Below are positions 17,764 through 27,301 of a DNA stretch of 64,000 bases, piece after piece (position 1 is the stretch's first letter; each line of letters starts with the position of its first letter). The notes below the pieces were generated by a model. That model searched no databases, had not been told where the DNA came from, and saw nothing but the letters and a program-made list of their open reading frames with translations. The stretch comes from Arthrobacter sp. ov118 (lineage in GTDB: Bacteria > Actinomycetota > Actinomycetes > Actinomycetales > Micrococcaceae): the NCBI RefSeq assembly GCF_900116495.1, contig NZ_FPAY01000007.1, positions 62,001 to 126,000 on the forward strand, given 5' to 3'. The position numbers were made by a program, and so were the translations under genes.

Positions 17764-19563
17764 TCACAGGTACTGGCCCGTGCTGGGCATCGTCTCGATG
17801 GACTTCCCGGGTTCCTGGCCGGCCTTGCCCTGGACAATGGTGCGGATGTAAGTGATGCGTTCACCTTTCTTGCCGGAGATCCGTGCCCAGTCGTCCGGGT
17901 TGGTGGTGTTGGGCATGTCCTCGTGCTCACGGAACTCGTCCACCACCGCCCGGAGCAGGTGGTCGATGCGCAGGCCTTTCTGGCCGATCGTCAGCAGGTC
18001 CTTGATGGCGTACTTTTTGGCCCGGTCCACGACGTTCTGGACGACGGCGCCGGAGTTGAAGTCCTTGAAGTAGAGCATCTCCGTGTCGCCGTTGGCGTAG
18101 GTCACCTCGAGATATTCGTTGGACTTTTCGGTGGAGTACATCGCCTCGACGGTCCGCTGGACCATGGCGTCCACGGTCCCCTGGACGTCGCCCTTGTGCT
18201 CGGCGAGGTCGGACTCGTGGAAGGGCAGGTCCGTGGTGATGTACTTGGCGAAGATGTCGGCCGCCGCTTCGGCGTCGGGGCGCTGGATCTTGACCTTGAC
18301 GTCCAGCCGGCCGGGGCGCAGGATCGCGGGATCGATCATGTCCTCCCGGTTGGAGGCGCCGATGACAATGACGTTGTCCAGCCGTTCGACGCCGTCGATC
18401 TCGCTGAGGAGCTGCGGAACGATGGTCGTTTCGACGTCTGAGGAAATGCCGGTGCCGCGGGTGCGGAACAGCGAATCCATTTCGTCGAAGAAGACCACCA
18501 CGGGGCTGCCTTCGGAGGCCTTCTCACGGGCCCTCGCGAAGATCAGACGGATGTGCCGCTCGGTCTCACCGACGTACTTATCGAGCAGCTCGGGTCCCTT
18601 GATGTTCAGGAAGTAGCTCTTCATGTCCGTCTTGCCGGCGCGCTCGGCGGCCCGGGCGGCCAGCGAGTTGGCCACAGCTTTGGCGATCAGGGTTTTGCCG
18701 CAGCCCGGCGGCCCGTACAGCAGGATGCCTTTGGGCGCCTTCAGCCCGTGCTCGCGGTACAGGTCGGGGTGCAGGAACGGCAGCTCGACGGCGTCGCGGA
18801 TCTGTTCGATCTGTGGGCCCAGGCCGCCGATGTCCTGGTAGGTGATGTCCGGGACCTCTTCCAGCACGAGGTTCTCCACCTCGGAGCGTGGGATCTTTTC
18901 CAGTGCGTAGCCGGTGCGTGAGTCGATCGAGAGCGCGTCCCCCACCCGGAGCCGCTGGGCGAGCAGGGCCCCGGACAGCCTGATGACCCGCTCCTCGTCG
19001 GCGCGTCCCACCACCAGGGCGCGGTCCGGCCCCAGCATTTCCTTCAGTGTGACGAGGTCTCCGGCCCGCTCGTAGCCGAGCCCGGCGACCACCATCAGGG
19101 CCTCGTTCAGCAGGACTTCCTGACCGACCGCCAGCTGGTTGATGTTGACCAGCGGGCTGATGCCCACCCGCATCTTGCGGCCGGCGTTGAAGATGTCCAC
19201 GGACTCTTCCGTGGCGGCCTGGCCGCTGTTTCCCGCTGTGGGCTGGCGCTTGGGGTTGAGCTGCAGGACCGTGCCAAAGCTGTACGGCGGCTGACCCTCT
19301 TGGTCTAGGGCGTTCTTGAGCCGCATGATCTCGGCCTTGGCGGTTTCCAGCATGCTGACCAGTTTGGAATTGTTCTGCGTCGCGGCGGCGAGCTGGCGGT
19401 CAATATGCCGGAGCTTGTCCCGGAGGATATTGACCTGCCGCTCGGCGACGGAAAGTTCGGCGGCGGCGTACCGGTCGCCGTCGCCGGATCCGGCGGCGCG
19501 TGCTGCAGCTTCGGCTGCGTCCTCGGCCGGTGTGCGGCCCGGGTCAGTGTTCGGAGTCTCCAT
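17764..19563 (-). CDS. mpa: Proteasome-associated AAA ATPase (Mpa/ARC)
   Basis: This 599-residue hexameric unfoldase threads pupylated proteins into the 20S core. Domains in order: N-terminal coiled coil (about 36-88) that binds Pup; tandem OB folds (about 95-235); AAA module with Walker A GPPGCGKT (284-291), Walker B VVFFDEMD and arginine-finger region ILRPGRLD. The C-terminus GQYL carries the penultimate tyrosine used to dock into the PrcA pockets. The name ARC is also used. The ribosome-binding site AGGAAGGGG lies about 10 bases upstream. Confidence 0.97.
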   Translation of the reverse strand: METPNTDPGRTPAEDAAEAAARAAGSGDGDRYAAAELSVAERQVNILRDKLRHIDRQLAAATQNNSKLVSMLETAKAEIMRLKNALDQEGQPPYSFGTVLQLNPKRQPTAGNSGQAATEESVDIFNAGRKMRVGISPLVNINQLAVGQEVLLNEALMVVAGLGYERAGDLVTLKEMLGPDRALVVGRADEERVIRLSGALLAQRLRVGDALSIDSRTGYALEKIPRSEVENLVLEEVPDITYQDIGGLGPQIEQIRDAVELPFLHPDLYREHGLKAPKGILLYGPPGCGKTLIAKAVANSLAARAAERAGKTDMKSYFLNIKGPELLDKYVGETERHIRLIFARAREKASEGSPVVVFFDEMDSLFRTRGTGISSDVETTIVPQLLSEIDGVERLDNVIVIGASNREDMIDPAILRPGRLDVKVKIQRPDAEAAADIFAKYITTDLPFHESDLAEHKGDVQGTVDAMVQRTVEAMYSTEKSNEYLEVTYANGDTEMLYFKDFNSGAVVQNVVDRAKKYAIKDLLTIGQKGLRIDHLLRAVVDEFREHEDMPNTTNPDDWARISGKKGERITYIRTIVQGKAGQEPGKSIETMPSTGQYL

Positions 19564-19647
19564 CGTGCATCAGCCCCTTCCTGCTCTTCTGTTAAGACCA
19601 TAGCCCTAAGAAGGCGGGTGCCGCTGGAGGCATCCGAAATATGCTGC

Positions 19648-20685
19648 CTAGTTCGTTATGTCCGGGGCGTCCACAACGTTTGTCCCGGCGATCGCGTCAC
19701 GGGCGGCGCGGCGCAGTTTCTTGTCCGAGACCGCCCGCTCCCCGACAGCGCCCGGCGTCCAGGCATTGACGTCCTCTTCGTTGAAGTCGGTTTTGGAGGG
19801 GCGGCGCTTCACGGAGATTCCGGTGACGCCGTCGGCGAGCCGGCGGGTCACGAGCAGGAAACCGGTGTGGGCCACCATGCGGTGATCCGGGCGTACGGCG
19901 AGGCCTTCGAGGTGCCAGCCGCGGACCATGGATTCCCACGCGTCCGGTTCGGTGAAGCGACCGTCGGCGCGGATGGCTTCGGCTGTCCGCGAAAGCTGCG
20001 TCACAGTCGCGACATAATTGATCCACACGCCGCCGGGGGCCAGGACGGTGGCGACGGCGTCGAGGCATTCCCAGGGGGCGAGCATGTCCAGGACCACCCG
20101 GTCCACGGAGCCCGGCTCTTCGGTGCGCACCACTTCTTCCTGGAAGTCTCCGAGGGAAATCTTCCAGGCCGGGTGCGGTCCGCCGAAGATGGTCTCGACG
20201 TTGCCGCGGGCGATGTCCGCGAACTCCTGGCGGCGTTCGAAGGAATGCAGGTAGCCGTGGTCCCCCACCGCGCGAAGCAGGGAGATCGACAGGGCGCCCG
20301 AGCCAACGCCGGCCTCGACGACGCGCGCGCCGGGGAAGATGTCTGCCATGGTGACGATCTGGCCGGCGTCCTTGGGGTACACCACGGCCGCGCCGCGGGG
20401 CATCGAGAGCACGAAGTCCGAGAGCAGCGGGCGCAGGGTCTGGTACTGCTGTCCGACGTTGTTCACGACGACGGAACCGTCCGGCTTGCCGATGATCTCG
20501 TCGTGGTTCAGGAAGCCCCGGTGGGTGTGGAAGGCCCCGCCCACCTCGAGCGTGATCGTGTTCATGCGGCCGCGCTCGTCCGTGAGCTGGACCCGCTCGC
20601 CCTCGCGGAACGGTCCGCGGCGGCGCCCCGCACCGGTCGCGCCGGTGGTGGCGGTGGTGGTGTTGGCGGCAGTGTCGCTGCTCAT
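19648..20685 (-). CDS. trmI: tRNA (adenine-N1)-methyltransferase TrmI
   Basis: A 345-residue SAM-dependent enzyme that makes m1A58 in the T loop of tRNA. Evidence: a small N-terminal beta domain (GPFREGERVQLTDERGRMNTITL), the GCD14 core with SAM motif VVEAGVGSGALSISLLRAVG, and DRVVLDMLAPWECLDAV. The Thr-rich extreme N-terminus (NTTTATTGATGAG) is a low-complexity tail. Start chosen at ATG 20685 with GAGGAA 8 bases upstream. The gene is the usual upstream neighbour of mpa in actinobacteria. Confidence 0.95.
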   Translation of the reverse strand: MSSDTAANTTTATTGATGAGRRRGPFREGERVQLTDERGRMNTITLEVGGAFHTHRGFLNHDEIIGKPDGSVVVNNVGQQYQTLRPLLSDFVLSMPRGAAVVYPKDAGQIVTMADIFPGARVVEAGVGSGALSISLLRAVGDHGYLHSFERRQEFADIARGNVETIFGGPHPAWKISLGDFQEEVVRTEEPGSVDRVVLDMLAPWECLDAVATVLAPGGVWINYVATVTQLSRTAEAIRADGRFTEPDAWESMVRGWHLEGLAVRPDHRMVAHTGFLLVTRRLADGVTGISVKRRPSKTDFNEEDVNAWTPGAVGERAVSDKKLRRAARDAIAGTNVVDAPDITN

Positions 20686-20799
20686 GAAGATGTTCCTCGC
20701 TCCTGTAAAGCTGTGTGGAATGCTGTGTCGCCGGGGACGTGCCGGCGGGCACCGGTTCTTGCGTGTGGGGGCCGGAAATTTCACGGCCGACCAGTAACT

Positions 20800-21987
20800 C
20801 TACCGGTTCTGGCCCTGGTTCTGGCGTTCGGAAGGGTACTTGCCCGTAATCGCGCCTAGGACCGCGGACTGGCGCAGCAGTCCGGTGACGGCGCCTTCCC
20901 GGTCCACGACGGCGTACTCCTGGCCTTCCAGCTGGGCCAGGTACTGGACGAGCTCCTGGCCCTTGGACCATTCGGGGACGTAGGCGCCGGGCCCAAGGGC
21001 GTAGGAGACGGCCGAGACAGGGGTCGATGAGACCAGCGAGGCAGGCACGGTGGCGGCCGCGCCGGCGTCGACGACGGCGACGGGCCGCCCGTCCCGGTCG
21101 CACAGCACCACGGCGGGCTTGCCTGCGGGCGCCCGGTCCAGGATCTCGGCGACCGTGGCGCTGGAGGGCAGGCCGACGGCCGGCTCGGCGAGGGCCGCGG
21201 CGTCGACGAGGTGCAGCCTGCGCCGCAGGCGGGCCTGCTGGATCGACGCCGAGGCGCCCATCCACAAGAAGCTGCCCACCAGGGCGGTGACGAGGGTGAA
21301 GGCAATGTCCGGCCGGGCGCCCCTGATAAATGGCAGGACAATGAACCACAGCGCAAGGGCCACCACGATGATCCGCCCGGCCCAGCCGGCGGCAATGGTG
21401 CCCTTTTCCTGGCTTCCGGTGGCCTTCCAGACGGCGGATTCGACCAGCCGGCCGCCGTCCAGCGGGAGCCCGGGCAGCACGTTGAAGATGCCGATCAGCA
21501 GGTTGGCCCAGACGAAGATGTTGGCGAGGATATCGCCCACGCCCCTGAGCTCCCCATACGAGACCAGCAGCCAGCCGGCTCCGGCGAGAACGAAGTTCGC
21601 CGCCGGGCCCGCCATCGCCACCAGGACCGAGCGGCCCGGTGAGGCGGTGAAGCTTTGGAACTGGGTGTGGCCGCCCCAAAGGTTGAGGACAATTTTCTCC
21701 GTGGGCCAGTGGAACAGCTTCGCGGTCAGGGCATGGGCGAGTTCGTGCGCCAGCACCGAAATCAGCAGCAGCAGCGCGTAGGCGAAGGCGACGAAGAAGG
21801 CGGTGAGGCCGAGACGGGGATTGTTGGTCTGCAGGACAGGCCCGTAGGCGATCACGGTGAATGCCGCGATGATGAACCAGGAGTAAGCAAGGAAGACCGG
21901 GATGCCGGCGATGCGGCCCAGCGGGATCCCTTCCCTGCGGGTGGTTGTGTTCTTGCCGGGCTGGCCCGGGCCGCCGGTGTCAGCCAC
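20800..21987 (-). CDS. Site-2 protease family (M50) membrane metalloprotease with C-terminal CBS pair
   Basis: A 395-residue membrane protease. Zinc motif HELAH is at 81-85 inside a hydrophobic helix, and the third ligand lies in the NVLPGLPLDGGR segment. The last ~140 residues look like two CBS domains (STTVAEILDRAPAGKPAVVLCDRDGRP; ELVQYLAQLEGQEYAVVDREGAVTGLL), which usually sense nucleotides. The proposed start is GTG 21987, overlapping the HAD gene stop by 8 bases; no ribosome-binding site is obvious, so coupling is assumed. Substrate unknown. Confidence 0.88.
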   Translation of the reverse strand: MADTGGPGQPGKNTTTRREGIPLGRIAGIPVFLAYSWFIIAAFTVIAYGPVLQTNNPRLGLTAFFVAFAYALLLLISVLAHELAHALTAKLFHWPTEKIVLNLWGGHTQFQSFTASPGRSVLVAMAGPAANFVLAGAGWLLVSYGELRGVGDILANIFVWANLLIGIFNVLPGLPLDGGRLVESAVWKATGSQEKGTIAAGWAGRIIVVALALWFIVLPFIRGARPDIAFTLVTALVGSFLWMGASASIQQARLRRRLHLVDAAALAEPAVGLPSSATVAEILDRAPAGKPAVVLCDRDGRPVAVVDAGAAATVPASLVSSTPVSAVSYALGPGAYVPEWSKGQELVQYLAQLEGQEYAVVDREGAVTGLLRQSAVLGAITGKYPSERQNQGQNR

Positions 21988-22741
21988 GGACGTGGCCCGC
22001 GTTTGAACGGGCAGTTGCCACCGCGGCGGACCCGAATGTGGCGTCCGGGAATTCGTGCCGTAAGGCAACCAGCTCTTCCAGGTCCGCCACCGCGCGGCCC
22101 TCGAGGGTGTCCCAGGTGGTCCGGCGCGGGTCATCCGGGAGGGGCAGGATGTGCGGGATGGCGACGGTGACAACGCCGGAGGCCACGGCGGCGGCGGCGC
22201 CCGGCGCGGAATCCTCCAGGGCCACGCAGTGGTGGTGGCCGAGTTCGGGGTCCTGCTGCTGCAGGAGCTCAACCGCTGTGAGGTAGGCCTCCGGATGCGG
22301 CTTTCCCTGCGAAACTGTATCCCCCGTGACCAGGAACTCGAAGTACGGCTTGGGCAGGCTCGCAACGATTTCCCGGGCCAGCGGGGCCTCGGACATGGTG
22401 ACGAGCACGCAGCGGATGCCGGCGTTGTGCAGTTCGTCGAGCAGTTCACGGGCACCGGGCCGCCAGGGAACGGATTTCCTGACCTGGCTGAGCACATGGC
22501 CGGTGAGGGTGTCGATGATTTCGCGTCGTTCCATCTTCACCCCCGCCTCCTGCAGGATGCCGGCGGAAAATACCAGGGACTGCCCCACGAGCTGAAGGGC
22601 CTGCTCATGGGACCACCGGCCGCCGTGCGCTTCGACGAGCGCACGTTCGGCTTCGATCCAGTACGGTTCCGTGTCGACGATGGTGCCATCCATGTCCCAT
22701 AGCGCTGCTTTGAGGAGGGGCCCGGAGGCTGAGGATCGCAT
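21980..22741 (-). CDS. HAD-family hydrolase (phosphoglucomutase/phosphatase-like)
   Basis: A 253-residue haloacid-dehalogenase superfamily protein. Nucleophile motif DMDGTIVDTE (Asp16, Asp18), helical cap at about 25-95, motif II VLVTMSEAPL, motif III lysine in SQGKPHPEAYL, and motif IV ALEDSAPG are all present. It probably acts on small phosphorylated sugars or nucleotides; the exact substrate cannot be inferred. TAGACT ends 7 bases before the ATG, so the message is likely leaderless. It overlaps the downstream protease gene. Confidence 0.88.
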   Translation of the reverse strand: MRSSASGPLLKAALWDMDGTIVDTEPYWIEAERALVEAHGGRWSHEQALQLVGQSLVFSAGILQEAGVKMERREIIDTLTGHVLSQVRKSVPWRPGARELLDELHNAGIRCVLVTMSEAPLAREIVASLPKPYFEFLVTGDTVSQGKPHPEAYLTAVELLQQQDPELGHHHCVALEDSAPGAAAAVASGVVTVAIPHILPLPDDPRRTTWDTLEGRAVADLEELVALRHEFPDATFGSAAVATARSNAGHVRG

Positions 22742-22894
22742 GCCTTCCAGTCTACGGGGAAGCCTGCAGCCGGGCGCCGGCGCTACGCCTACGGCGAATT
22801 TTGGCCGCCGGTGCTCTGGATGCCGGCGGAGATTTGCCTACTTGCGGCGCTTCATTGCCTGCACTGGGAAGCGTCTTAGACGTAGGGTGATGGC

Positions 22895-23800
22895 ATGAAC
22901 AGCTTCGAGGCAGACCCCACCGAACCAGGCGCCGTCTCCGAGCCGGAGCGGCTGCTGCAGCCCGTCCCCGAGGGCCGGCGCATCACCGTCATGCTTGCCG
23001 CCTTTGAGGGCTGGAACGACGCCGGGGAGGCCGCCAGTGATGCCCTGCGGTACCTGAATAAACTCTGGGGCGGCAAAAAGGCCGCGTCGATTGACGCCGA
23101 CGAGTACTACGATTTCCAGTTCACCCGGCCCACCATCCGCCGCACGGCGTCCGGCGAGCGGAAGATCAAATGGCCGTCCACGCGGATCTTCAAGGCCAGC
23201 GTTCCGGACTCGAACGTGGACGTAATCTTCGTCCAGGGCACCGAGCCGTCCTATAAGTGGCGCGCCTACACGGCCGAACTGCTGGTCCATGCCGAAGCCA
23301 TGCGCGTCGACTACGTCATCCTGGTCGGGGCGCTGCTGGCCGACGTGCCGCACAGCCGGCCGATCCCGGTCAGCACGTCCACCGACGACAACGCCCTGCG
23401 GGAGCGGATGGACCTCGAGGCATCGCAGTATGAGGGCCCGGTGGGCATAGTGGGTGTGCTCGGCGAGGTGTCGCTGCTGGCCGGGCTGCCGACGGTCTCG
23501 CTGTGGGCAGCCGTGCCGCACTACGTGGCCCAGGCGCCGTCACCGAAGGCCCAGCTGGCGATCTTGCACCGGATCGAGGAGCTGCTGCAGGTTCCCTTGG
23601 ACACCCAGGAGCTGGTGGAGGAGGCCGACGCCTGGGAGCGGGGCGTGGACGAGCTCGCCACCGAGGACCCCGAGATCGCGGCGTATGTGCGCCAGCTGGA
23701 GGAGGCCAAGGACACCGCCGAACTCCCCGAGGCCAGCGGCGAATCGATCGCCCGCGAATTCGAGCGTTACCTCAAGCGCCGCGGCAAGGACAAGCCCTAA
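22895..23800 (+). CDS. PAC2 family protein
   Basis: A 301-residue member of the PAC2 family, named after a eukaryotic proteasome-assembly chaperone. Visible marks: VMLAAFEGWNDAGEAASDAL at the N-terminus, EPSYKWRAYTAELL, YVILVGALLADVPHSRP and GLPTVSLWAAVPHYVA. The bacterial role is not established. It is divergent from the trmI-mpa-prcBA cluster, so a link with the proteasome is suggestive only. TAGGGT ends 6 bases before the ATG with no ribosome-binding site, which indicates a leaderless transcript. A charged, acidic C-terminal tail follows. Confidence 0.9.
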   Translation: MNSFEADPTEPGAVSEPERLLQPVPEGRRITVMLAAFEGWNDAGEAASDALRYLNKLWGGKKAASIDADEYYDFQFTRPTIRRTASGERKIKWPSTRIFKASVPDSNVDVIFVQGTEPSYKWRAYTAELLVHAEAMRVDYVILVGALLADVPHSRPIPVSTSTDDNALRERMDLEASQYEGPVGIVGVLGEVSLLAGLPTVSLWAAVPHYVAQAPSPKAQLAILHRIEELLQVPLDTQELVEEADAWERGVDELATEDPEIAAYVRQLEEAKDTAELPEASGESIAREFERYLKRRGKDKP

Positions 23801-23809
23801 AGGGCTCGC

Positions 23810-25111
23810 CTAGAGTTCTACGCCGAGCAGGGCGTCGACGGCGTCGCTCACCAGGGCGGCGTCCGTCGCTGAGCCGGCTGCGGGAGTGTCCTTTACTGTC
23901 TTAGCCAGTGCCGTCCTGGCCCAGGCGTCAATGGCGGCCAAGGCACCGGGCGCGTTGAGATCGTTGGCGAGTTCGGTGCGCAGCCGGCCGAGGAGGGTGC
24001 CGGCGGAGCCTTGGGGTGCCACCGCGAGGGCGTCGCGCCAGGTGCGGAGGCGGTCTTTTGCTTGGGCGAACCCGGCTGCGGTCCAGGACCAGTCCGTGCG
24101 GTAGTGATGGGCGAGGATCGCCAGGCGGATTGCGGCCGGCTCTTCCCCGTCCGCGCGGAGCCGGGACACCAGGACAAGGTTGCCCTTGGACTTGCTCATC
24201 TTCTCGCCGTCCAGGCCCACCATGCCGGCGTGTGCGAAGTGACGGGCCAGCGGCACGCCGGCCAGTGAGTACGCGTGGCCGGCGCCCATTTCGTGGTGCG
24301 GGAAGATGAGGTCGGAGCCGCCGCCCTGCACGGTGAACGGCTTGGGCAGGTATTCCTGGGCGATCACGGTGCATTCGATGTGCCAGCCGGGCCGCCCCTC
24401 CCCCAGTTCGCCACCGGGCCAGCTGGGCTCGCCGTCGCGGGCCACCCGCCACAGCAGCGGATCCAGCGCCTGGCGCTTCCCGGCCCTGCCGGGGTCGCCG
24501 CCGCGTTCGGCGAAAAGTTCCAGCATCTCGGCGTCGGACAGTCCGGACACGGAGCCCAGGGTCCAAGCGTCGTCGGCGGCGGTGTTAATGGAACGCTTCC
24601 CGGCGGCCTCGACGTCGTAGTAGACATCGCCGTCGGGCTCTGCGCCGGTGCCGGGAACCCGGTACGCGAGGCCGGTGTGCAGCAGGCGCTCGATGGCCGG
24701 AACAATTATCGGAACAGCCTCGACGGCGCCGACGTAGTGATCAGGGGCGAGCACGTTCAAGGCCGACATGTCCGTCTGGAAGAGCTCGATCTGGCCAGCC
24801 GCGAGGTCGCGCCAGTCGACGCCGGTGGCCGTCGCGCGCTCCAGGAGGGGGTCGTCGACGTCCGTCACGTTCTGGACATACGAGACCTGCTGGCCGCCGT
24901 CGCGCCAGCTGCGGTTAAGGAGGTCGAAGGCTACATAACTGGCCGCGTGCCCCATGTGCGTGGCGTCGTAGGGGGTAATGCCGCAGACGTACATGGACTG
25001 CTCACCCGAGGCTTCCAGGGTGACGATCCCGCCCTTAACTGTGTCGAAGAGGCGCAGGGCCGGCATGCTGCCCGGGAGCTGGGGAACAGGGCGGGAGATC
25101 CAGGACTTCAC
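23810..25111 (-). CDS. mshC: Mycothiol biosynthesis ligase MshC
   Basis: A 433-residue cysteinyl-tRNA-synthetase-like enzyme that joins cysteine to glucosaminyl-inositol (GlcN-Ins) using ATP, the third committed step of mycothiol synthesis. Evidence: MYVCGITPYDATHMGH (zinc Cys43; HIGH-like motif HMGH 52-55), YVQNVTDVDDPLLERA, and KMSKSKGN. It lacks the long anticodon-binding domain of true CysRS. The start is GTG 25111; TAGGCT (25123-25118) is 6 bases upstream, so the message appears leaderless. Convergent with the PAC2 gene, 9 bases apart. Confidence 0.95.
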   Translation of the reverse strand: MKSWISRPVPQLPGSMPALRLFDTVKGGIVTLEASGEQSMYVCGITPYDATHMGHAASYVAFDLLNRSWRDGGQQVSYVQNVTDVDDPLLERATATGVDWRDLAAGQIELFQTDMSALNVLAPDHYVGAVEAVPIIVPAIERLLHTGLAYRVPGTGAEPDGDVYYDVEAAGKRSINTAADDAWTLGSVSGLSDAEMLELFAERGGDPGRAGKRQALDPLLWRVARDGEPSWPGGELGEGRPGWHIECTVIAQEYLPKPFTVQGGGSDLIFPHHEMGAGHAYSLAGVPLARHFAHAGMVGLDGEKMSKSKGNLVLVSRLRADGEEPAAIRLAILAHHYRTDWSWTAAGFAQAKDRLRTWRDALAVAPQGSAGTLLGRLRTELANDLNAPGALAAIDAWARTALAKTVKDTPAAGSATDAALVSDAVDALLGVEL

Positions 25112-25126
25112 AGCCCAAGCCTAATG

Positions 25127-25960
25127 CTAGGCGCTGATGACATTGAAACCGAGCAGCAGGTACAGGGCCAGGCCCAAGAGGATCCGGTACCAGACAAACA
25201 GCCGGTAACCGCGGGTTGAGACGTACTTAAGGAACCAGCCGATGATGACGTAACCCACAATGAAGGCGATCACGGTAGCCAGGGCCGTTTCCGGGAGACC
25301 GTACGGGCCGGTGATGCCTTCCTTGGTGACCACTTTGTACAGCTGGTACAGGCCGCTGCCGAACACGGCGGGGATGGCCAGCAGGAATGAGTAGCGGGCC
25401 GCAGCTTCGCGGGTGTACCCCATCAGCAGGCCGGCGCTGATCGTGCCGCCGGAGCGGGACACGCCCGGAAACAAGGCCAGGGCCTGGGCGAGCCCGTAAT
25501 AAAGGCCGTGCTTGTAGGTCAGCTGCGTGAGTTCGCGGTCCTGCCGACCGGTGGCGTCCGCCACGGCAAGGACCATGCCGAACAGGATCAGCATGGTCGC
25601 AACGCCCCAGAGGCTGCGAAGCACGGATTCGATCTGGTCCTGGAACAGCAGGCCGAGGACGATGATCGGGATGCTGCCGAGGATCACGAGCCACCCCATG
25701 CGCGCGTCCGGAGCCTGCCGGGATGTTCTGCCCGTGAGCGAACCGGCCCAGGCACGGATGATCCGCAGGATGTCGCGCCAGAAGTACACGATCACGGCCG
25801 TCTCGGTGCCCAGCTGCGTGATGGCCGTGAAAGCAGCGCCCGGGTCCGACCCTTCCGGGAGGAAAGCGCCGGCGATCCGCAGATGGGCGCTCGAGGAAAT
25901 CGGGAGGAACTCAGTCAGTCCCTGTACCAGGCCCAGGAAAGCCGCTTGTATCCAGTTCAC
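25127..25960 (-). CDS. uppP: Undecaprenyl-diphosphatase UppP (BacA)
   Basis: A 277-residue membrane protein that removes a phosphate from undecaprenyl diphosphate so the cell-wall lipid carrier can be reused. The two active-site motifs are present: EFLPISSSAHL near the N-terminus and FPGVSRSGGTI in the middle; many hydrophobic helices separate them. The start at GTG 25960 follows TAGGGT by 8 bases (leaderless-like); the longer upstream frame is not conserved. Loss or gain changes bacitracin sensitivity in other bacteria. Confidence 0.95.
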   Translation of the reverse strand: MNWIQAAFLGLVQGLTEFLPISSSAHLRIAGAFLPEGSDPGAAFTAITQLGTETAVIVYFWRDILRIIRAWAGSLTGRTSRQAPDARMGWLVILGSIPIIVLGLLFQDQIESVLRSLWGVATMLILFGMVLAVADATGRQDRELTQLTYKHGLYYGLAQALALFPGVSRSGGTISAGLLMGYTREAAARYSFLLAIPAVFGSGLYQLYKVVTKEGITGPYGLPETALATVIAFIVGYVIIGWFLKYVSTRGYRLFVWYRILLGLALYLLLGFNVISA

Positions 25961-26012
25961 GTTTATAGACCCTACGTTATGAAGCAGCCCGAATCCCCGT
26001 AAGCTTGCAGAC

Positions 26013-26948
26013 ATGCAGCAGCGTTATGTCGGCAACAGTGGGTTGCGCGTGTCCGCCCTGTCCCTTGGCACGATGTCCTGGGCCCGGGAAACTGAGGAAC
26101 AGGATGCAGCCACCCTGCTGCGGGCCTTCGTCGATGGCGGCGGGACCCTGATTGATACCGCGGCGTCCTACGCCGACGGGCAGGCCGAGGCCATGCTGGG
26201 TGGCATGCTGGGCGACGTCGTCGCCCGCTCCGAGGTGGTGATCTCGACAAAGGCCGGCTTAACGACGTCGGAGGGGCGCCGCAGCGTCGACACCTCCCGC
26301 AACGGGATGCTTTCCGGTCTAGATGCGAGCCTGGCCCGGCTGGGGACCGACTACGTGGACCTCTGGTTCGCTCACGCCTGGGACCACAACGTGCCCCTGG
26401 AGGAAACCCTGTCCGCGCTCGATTACGCAGTGCGGTCCGGCCGGGCGCGCTACGCCGGCGTGTCCAATTTCAATGGCTGGCAGACGGCCAAAGCCGCCGC
26501 CATCGCCGGTTTTCCCCTGGTGGCCAACCAGTCCGAATATTCTCTCCTGCAGCGCACTGCGGAGATTGAGCTGATTCCGGCCATCGAGGACGCCGGACTC
26601 GGACTGATGGCCTGGGGTCCGATAGGACGGGGGGTCCTGAGCGGCAAGTACCGCGGGCACATCCCTGCGGATTCCCGAGCCGCGCAGCAGCGGCTCGCCA
26701 CGTATGTGGAGCCCTACCTTGAGGGACCGGCGTCCAGCGTGGTGGAGGCTGTTGCCATGGCGGCGAAGGGCCTGGGCCGGACGGCCCTGGACGTGTCGCT
26801 GAGCTGGCTCCTGTCCCAGCACGGTGTGGCCACGGCCGTTGTGGGCGCCCGGACGCCGGTGCAGCTCAAGGAAATCCTGGATTCTGCCCTCACGCCGCTC
26901 CCGCCGGAGATCGCGCAGGCCCTCGAGGACGTCTCCGACCCTGCGTGA
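26013..26948 (+). CDS. Aldo/keto reductase family protein
   Basis: A 311-residue NADPH-dependent TIM-barrel oxidoreductase. Family signs: GLRVSALSLGTMSW at the N-terminus, LIDTAASYADGQAE with the catalytic Asp and Tyr, ISTKAGL with the catalytic lysine, YVDLWFAHAWD, and ARYAGVSNFNGWQ. The residue after LWFAH resembles the catalytic His position of the family. The substrate is unknown. TAAGCT ends 7 bases before the ATG; divergent from uppP with 52 bases between starts. Confidence 0.9.
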   Translation: MQQRYVGNSGLRVSALSLGTMSWARETEEQDAATLLRAFVDGGGTLIDTAASYADGQAEAMLGGMLGDVVARSEVVISTKAGLTTSEGRRSVDTSRNGMLSGLDASLARLGTDYVDLWFAHAWDHNVPLEETLSALDYAVRSGRARYAGVSNFNGWQTAKAAAIAGFPLVANQSEYSLLQRTAEIELIPAIEDAGLGLMAWGPIGRGVLSGKYRGHIPADSRAAQQRLATYVEPYLEGPASSVVEAVAMAAKGLGRTALDVSLSWLLSQHGVATAVVGARTPVQLKEILDSALTPLPPEIAQALEDVSDPA

Positions 26949-26986
26949 GGCCGTCCCGAGGTCAATGTCCGGGAGCTACGGGCCGC

Positions 26987-27262
26987 CTAGTTCTCTGAAT
27001 TCTGCAGGATCTCGAGGTCTTCTTCGTCGTCAACGTCCTCGTCCTCTTCGTCCTCATCGTCGCCGTCGATCACTTCGAGAGGCGTCACTTCCCCATACGC
27101 TTCGTAGAGTGCGTCGTCATAGACTTCAAAGGCATCAGCAACGGCGAAGAACGCCGCTTCGACCGCAGGATCCCCGTCGCTTCTGCGGGCGGAAGCAGCC
27201 GCCAGGTGTTCTTCCAGGGCAGAGGTCAGGGACTGAAGCGCGACACGCGGATCGATGCTCAT
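26987..27262 (-). CDS. Small acidic conserved protein, function unknown
   Basis: A 91-residue protein: a helical first half (MSIDPRVALQSLTSALEEHLAAA, ADAFEVYDDALYEAYGEVTPLEV) followed by an acidic tail (GDDEDEEDEDVDDEEDLEIL). I do not recognise a characterised family. The pattern is a small folded domain with a polyacidic C-terminus, which could bind a basic partner. TAACGT ends 6 bases before the ATG (leaderless-like). Divergent from the next gene, starts 39 bases apart. Confidence 0.75.
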   Translation of the reverse strand: MSIDPRVALQSLTSALEEHLAAASARRSDGDPAVEAAFFAVADAFEVYDDALYEAYGEVTPLEVIDGDDEDEEDEDVDDEEDLEILQNSEN

Positions 27263-27301
27263 GACTTCACGTTAGTCGGAAAAAGATGAAAATGGAGAGC
27301 A

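Noticed and set aside
15731..17851. 706-codon plus-strand frame across pup and dop
   Set aside because: It lies antisense to pup and dop, whose families are certain, and has no recognisable domain.
19697..21679. 660-codon minus-strand frame over trmI and the site-2 protease
   Set aside because: A frame-shifted shadow with biased Arg/Pro/Gly content and no domain.
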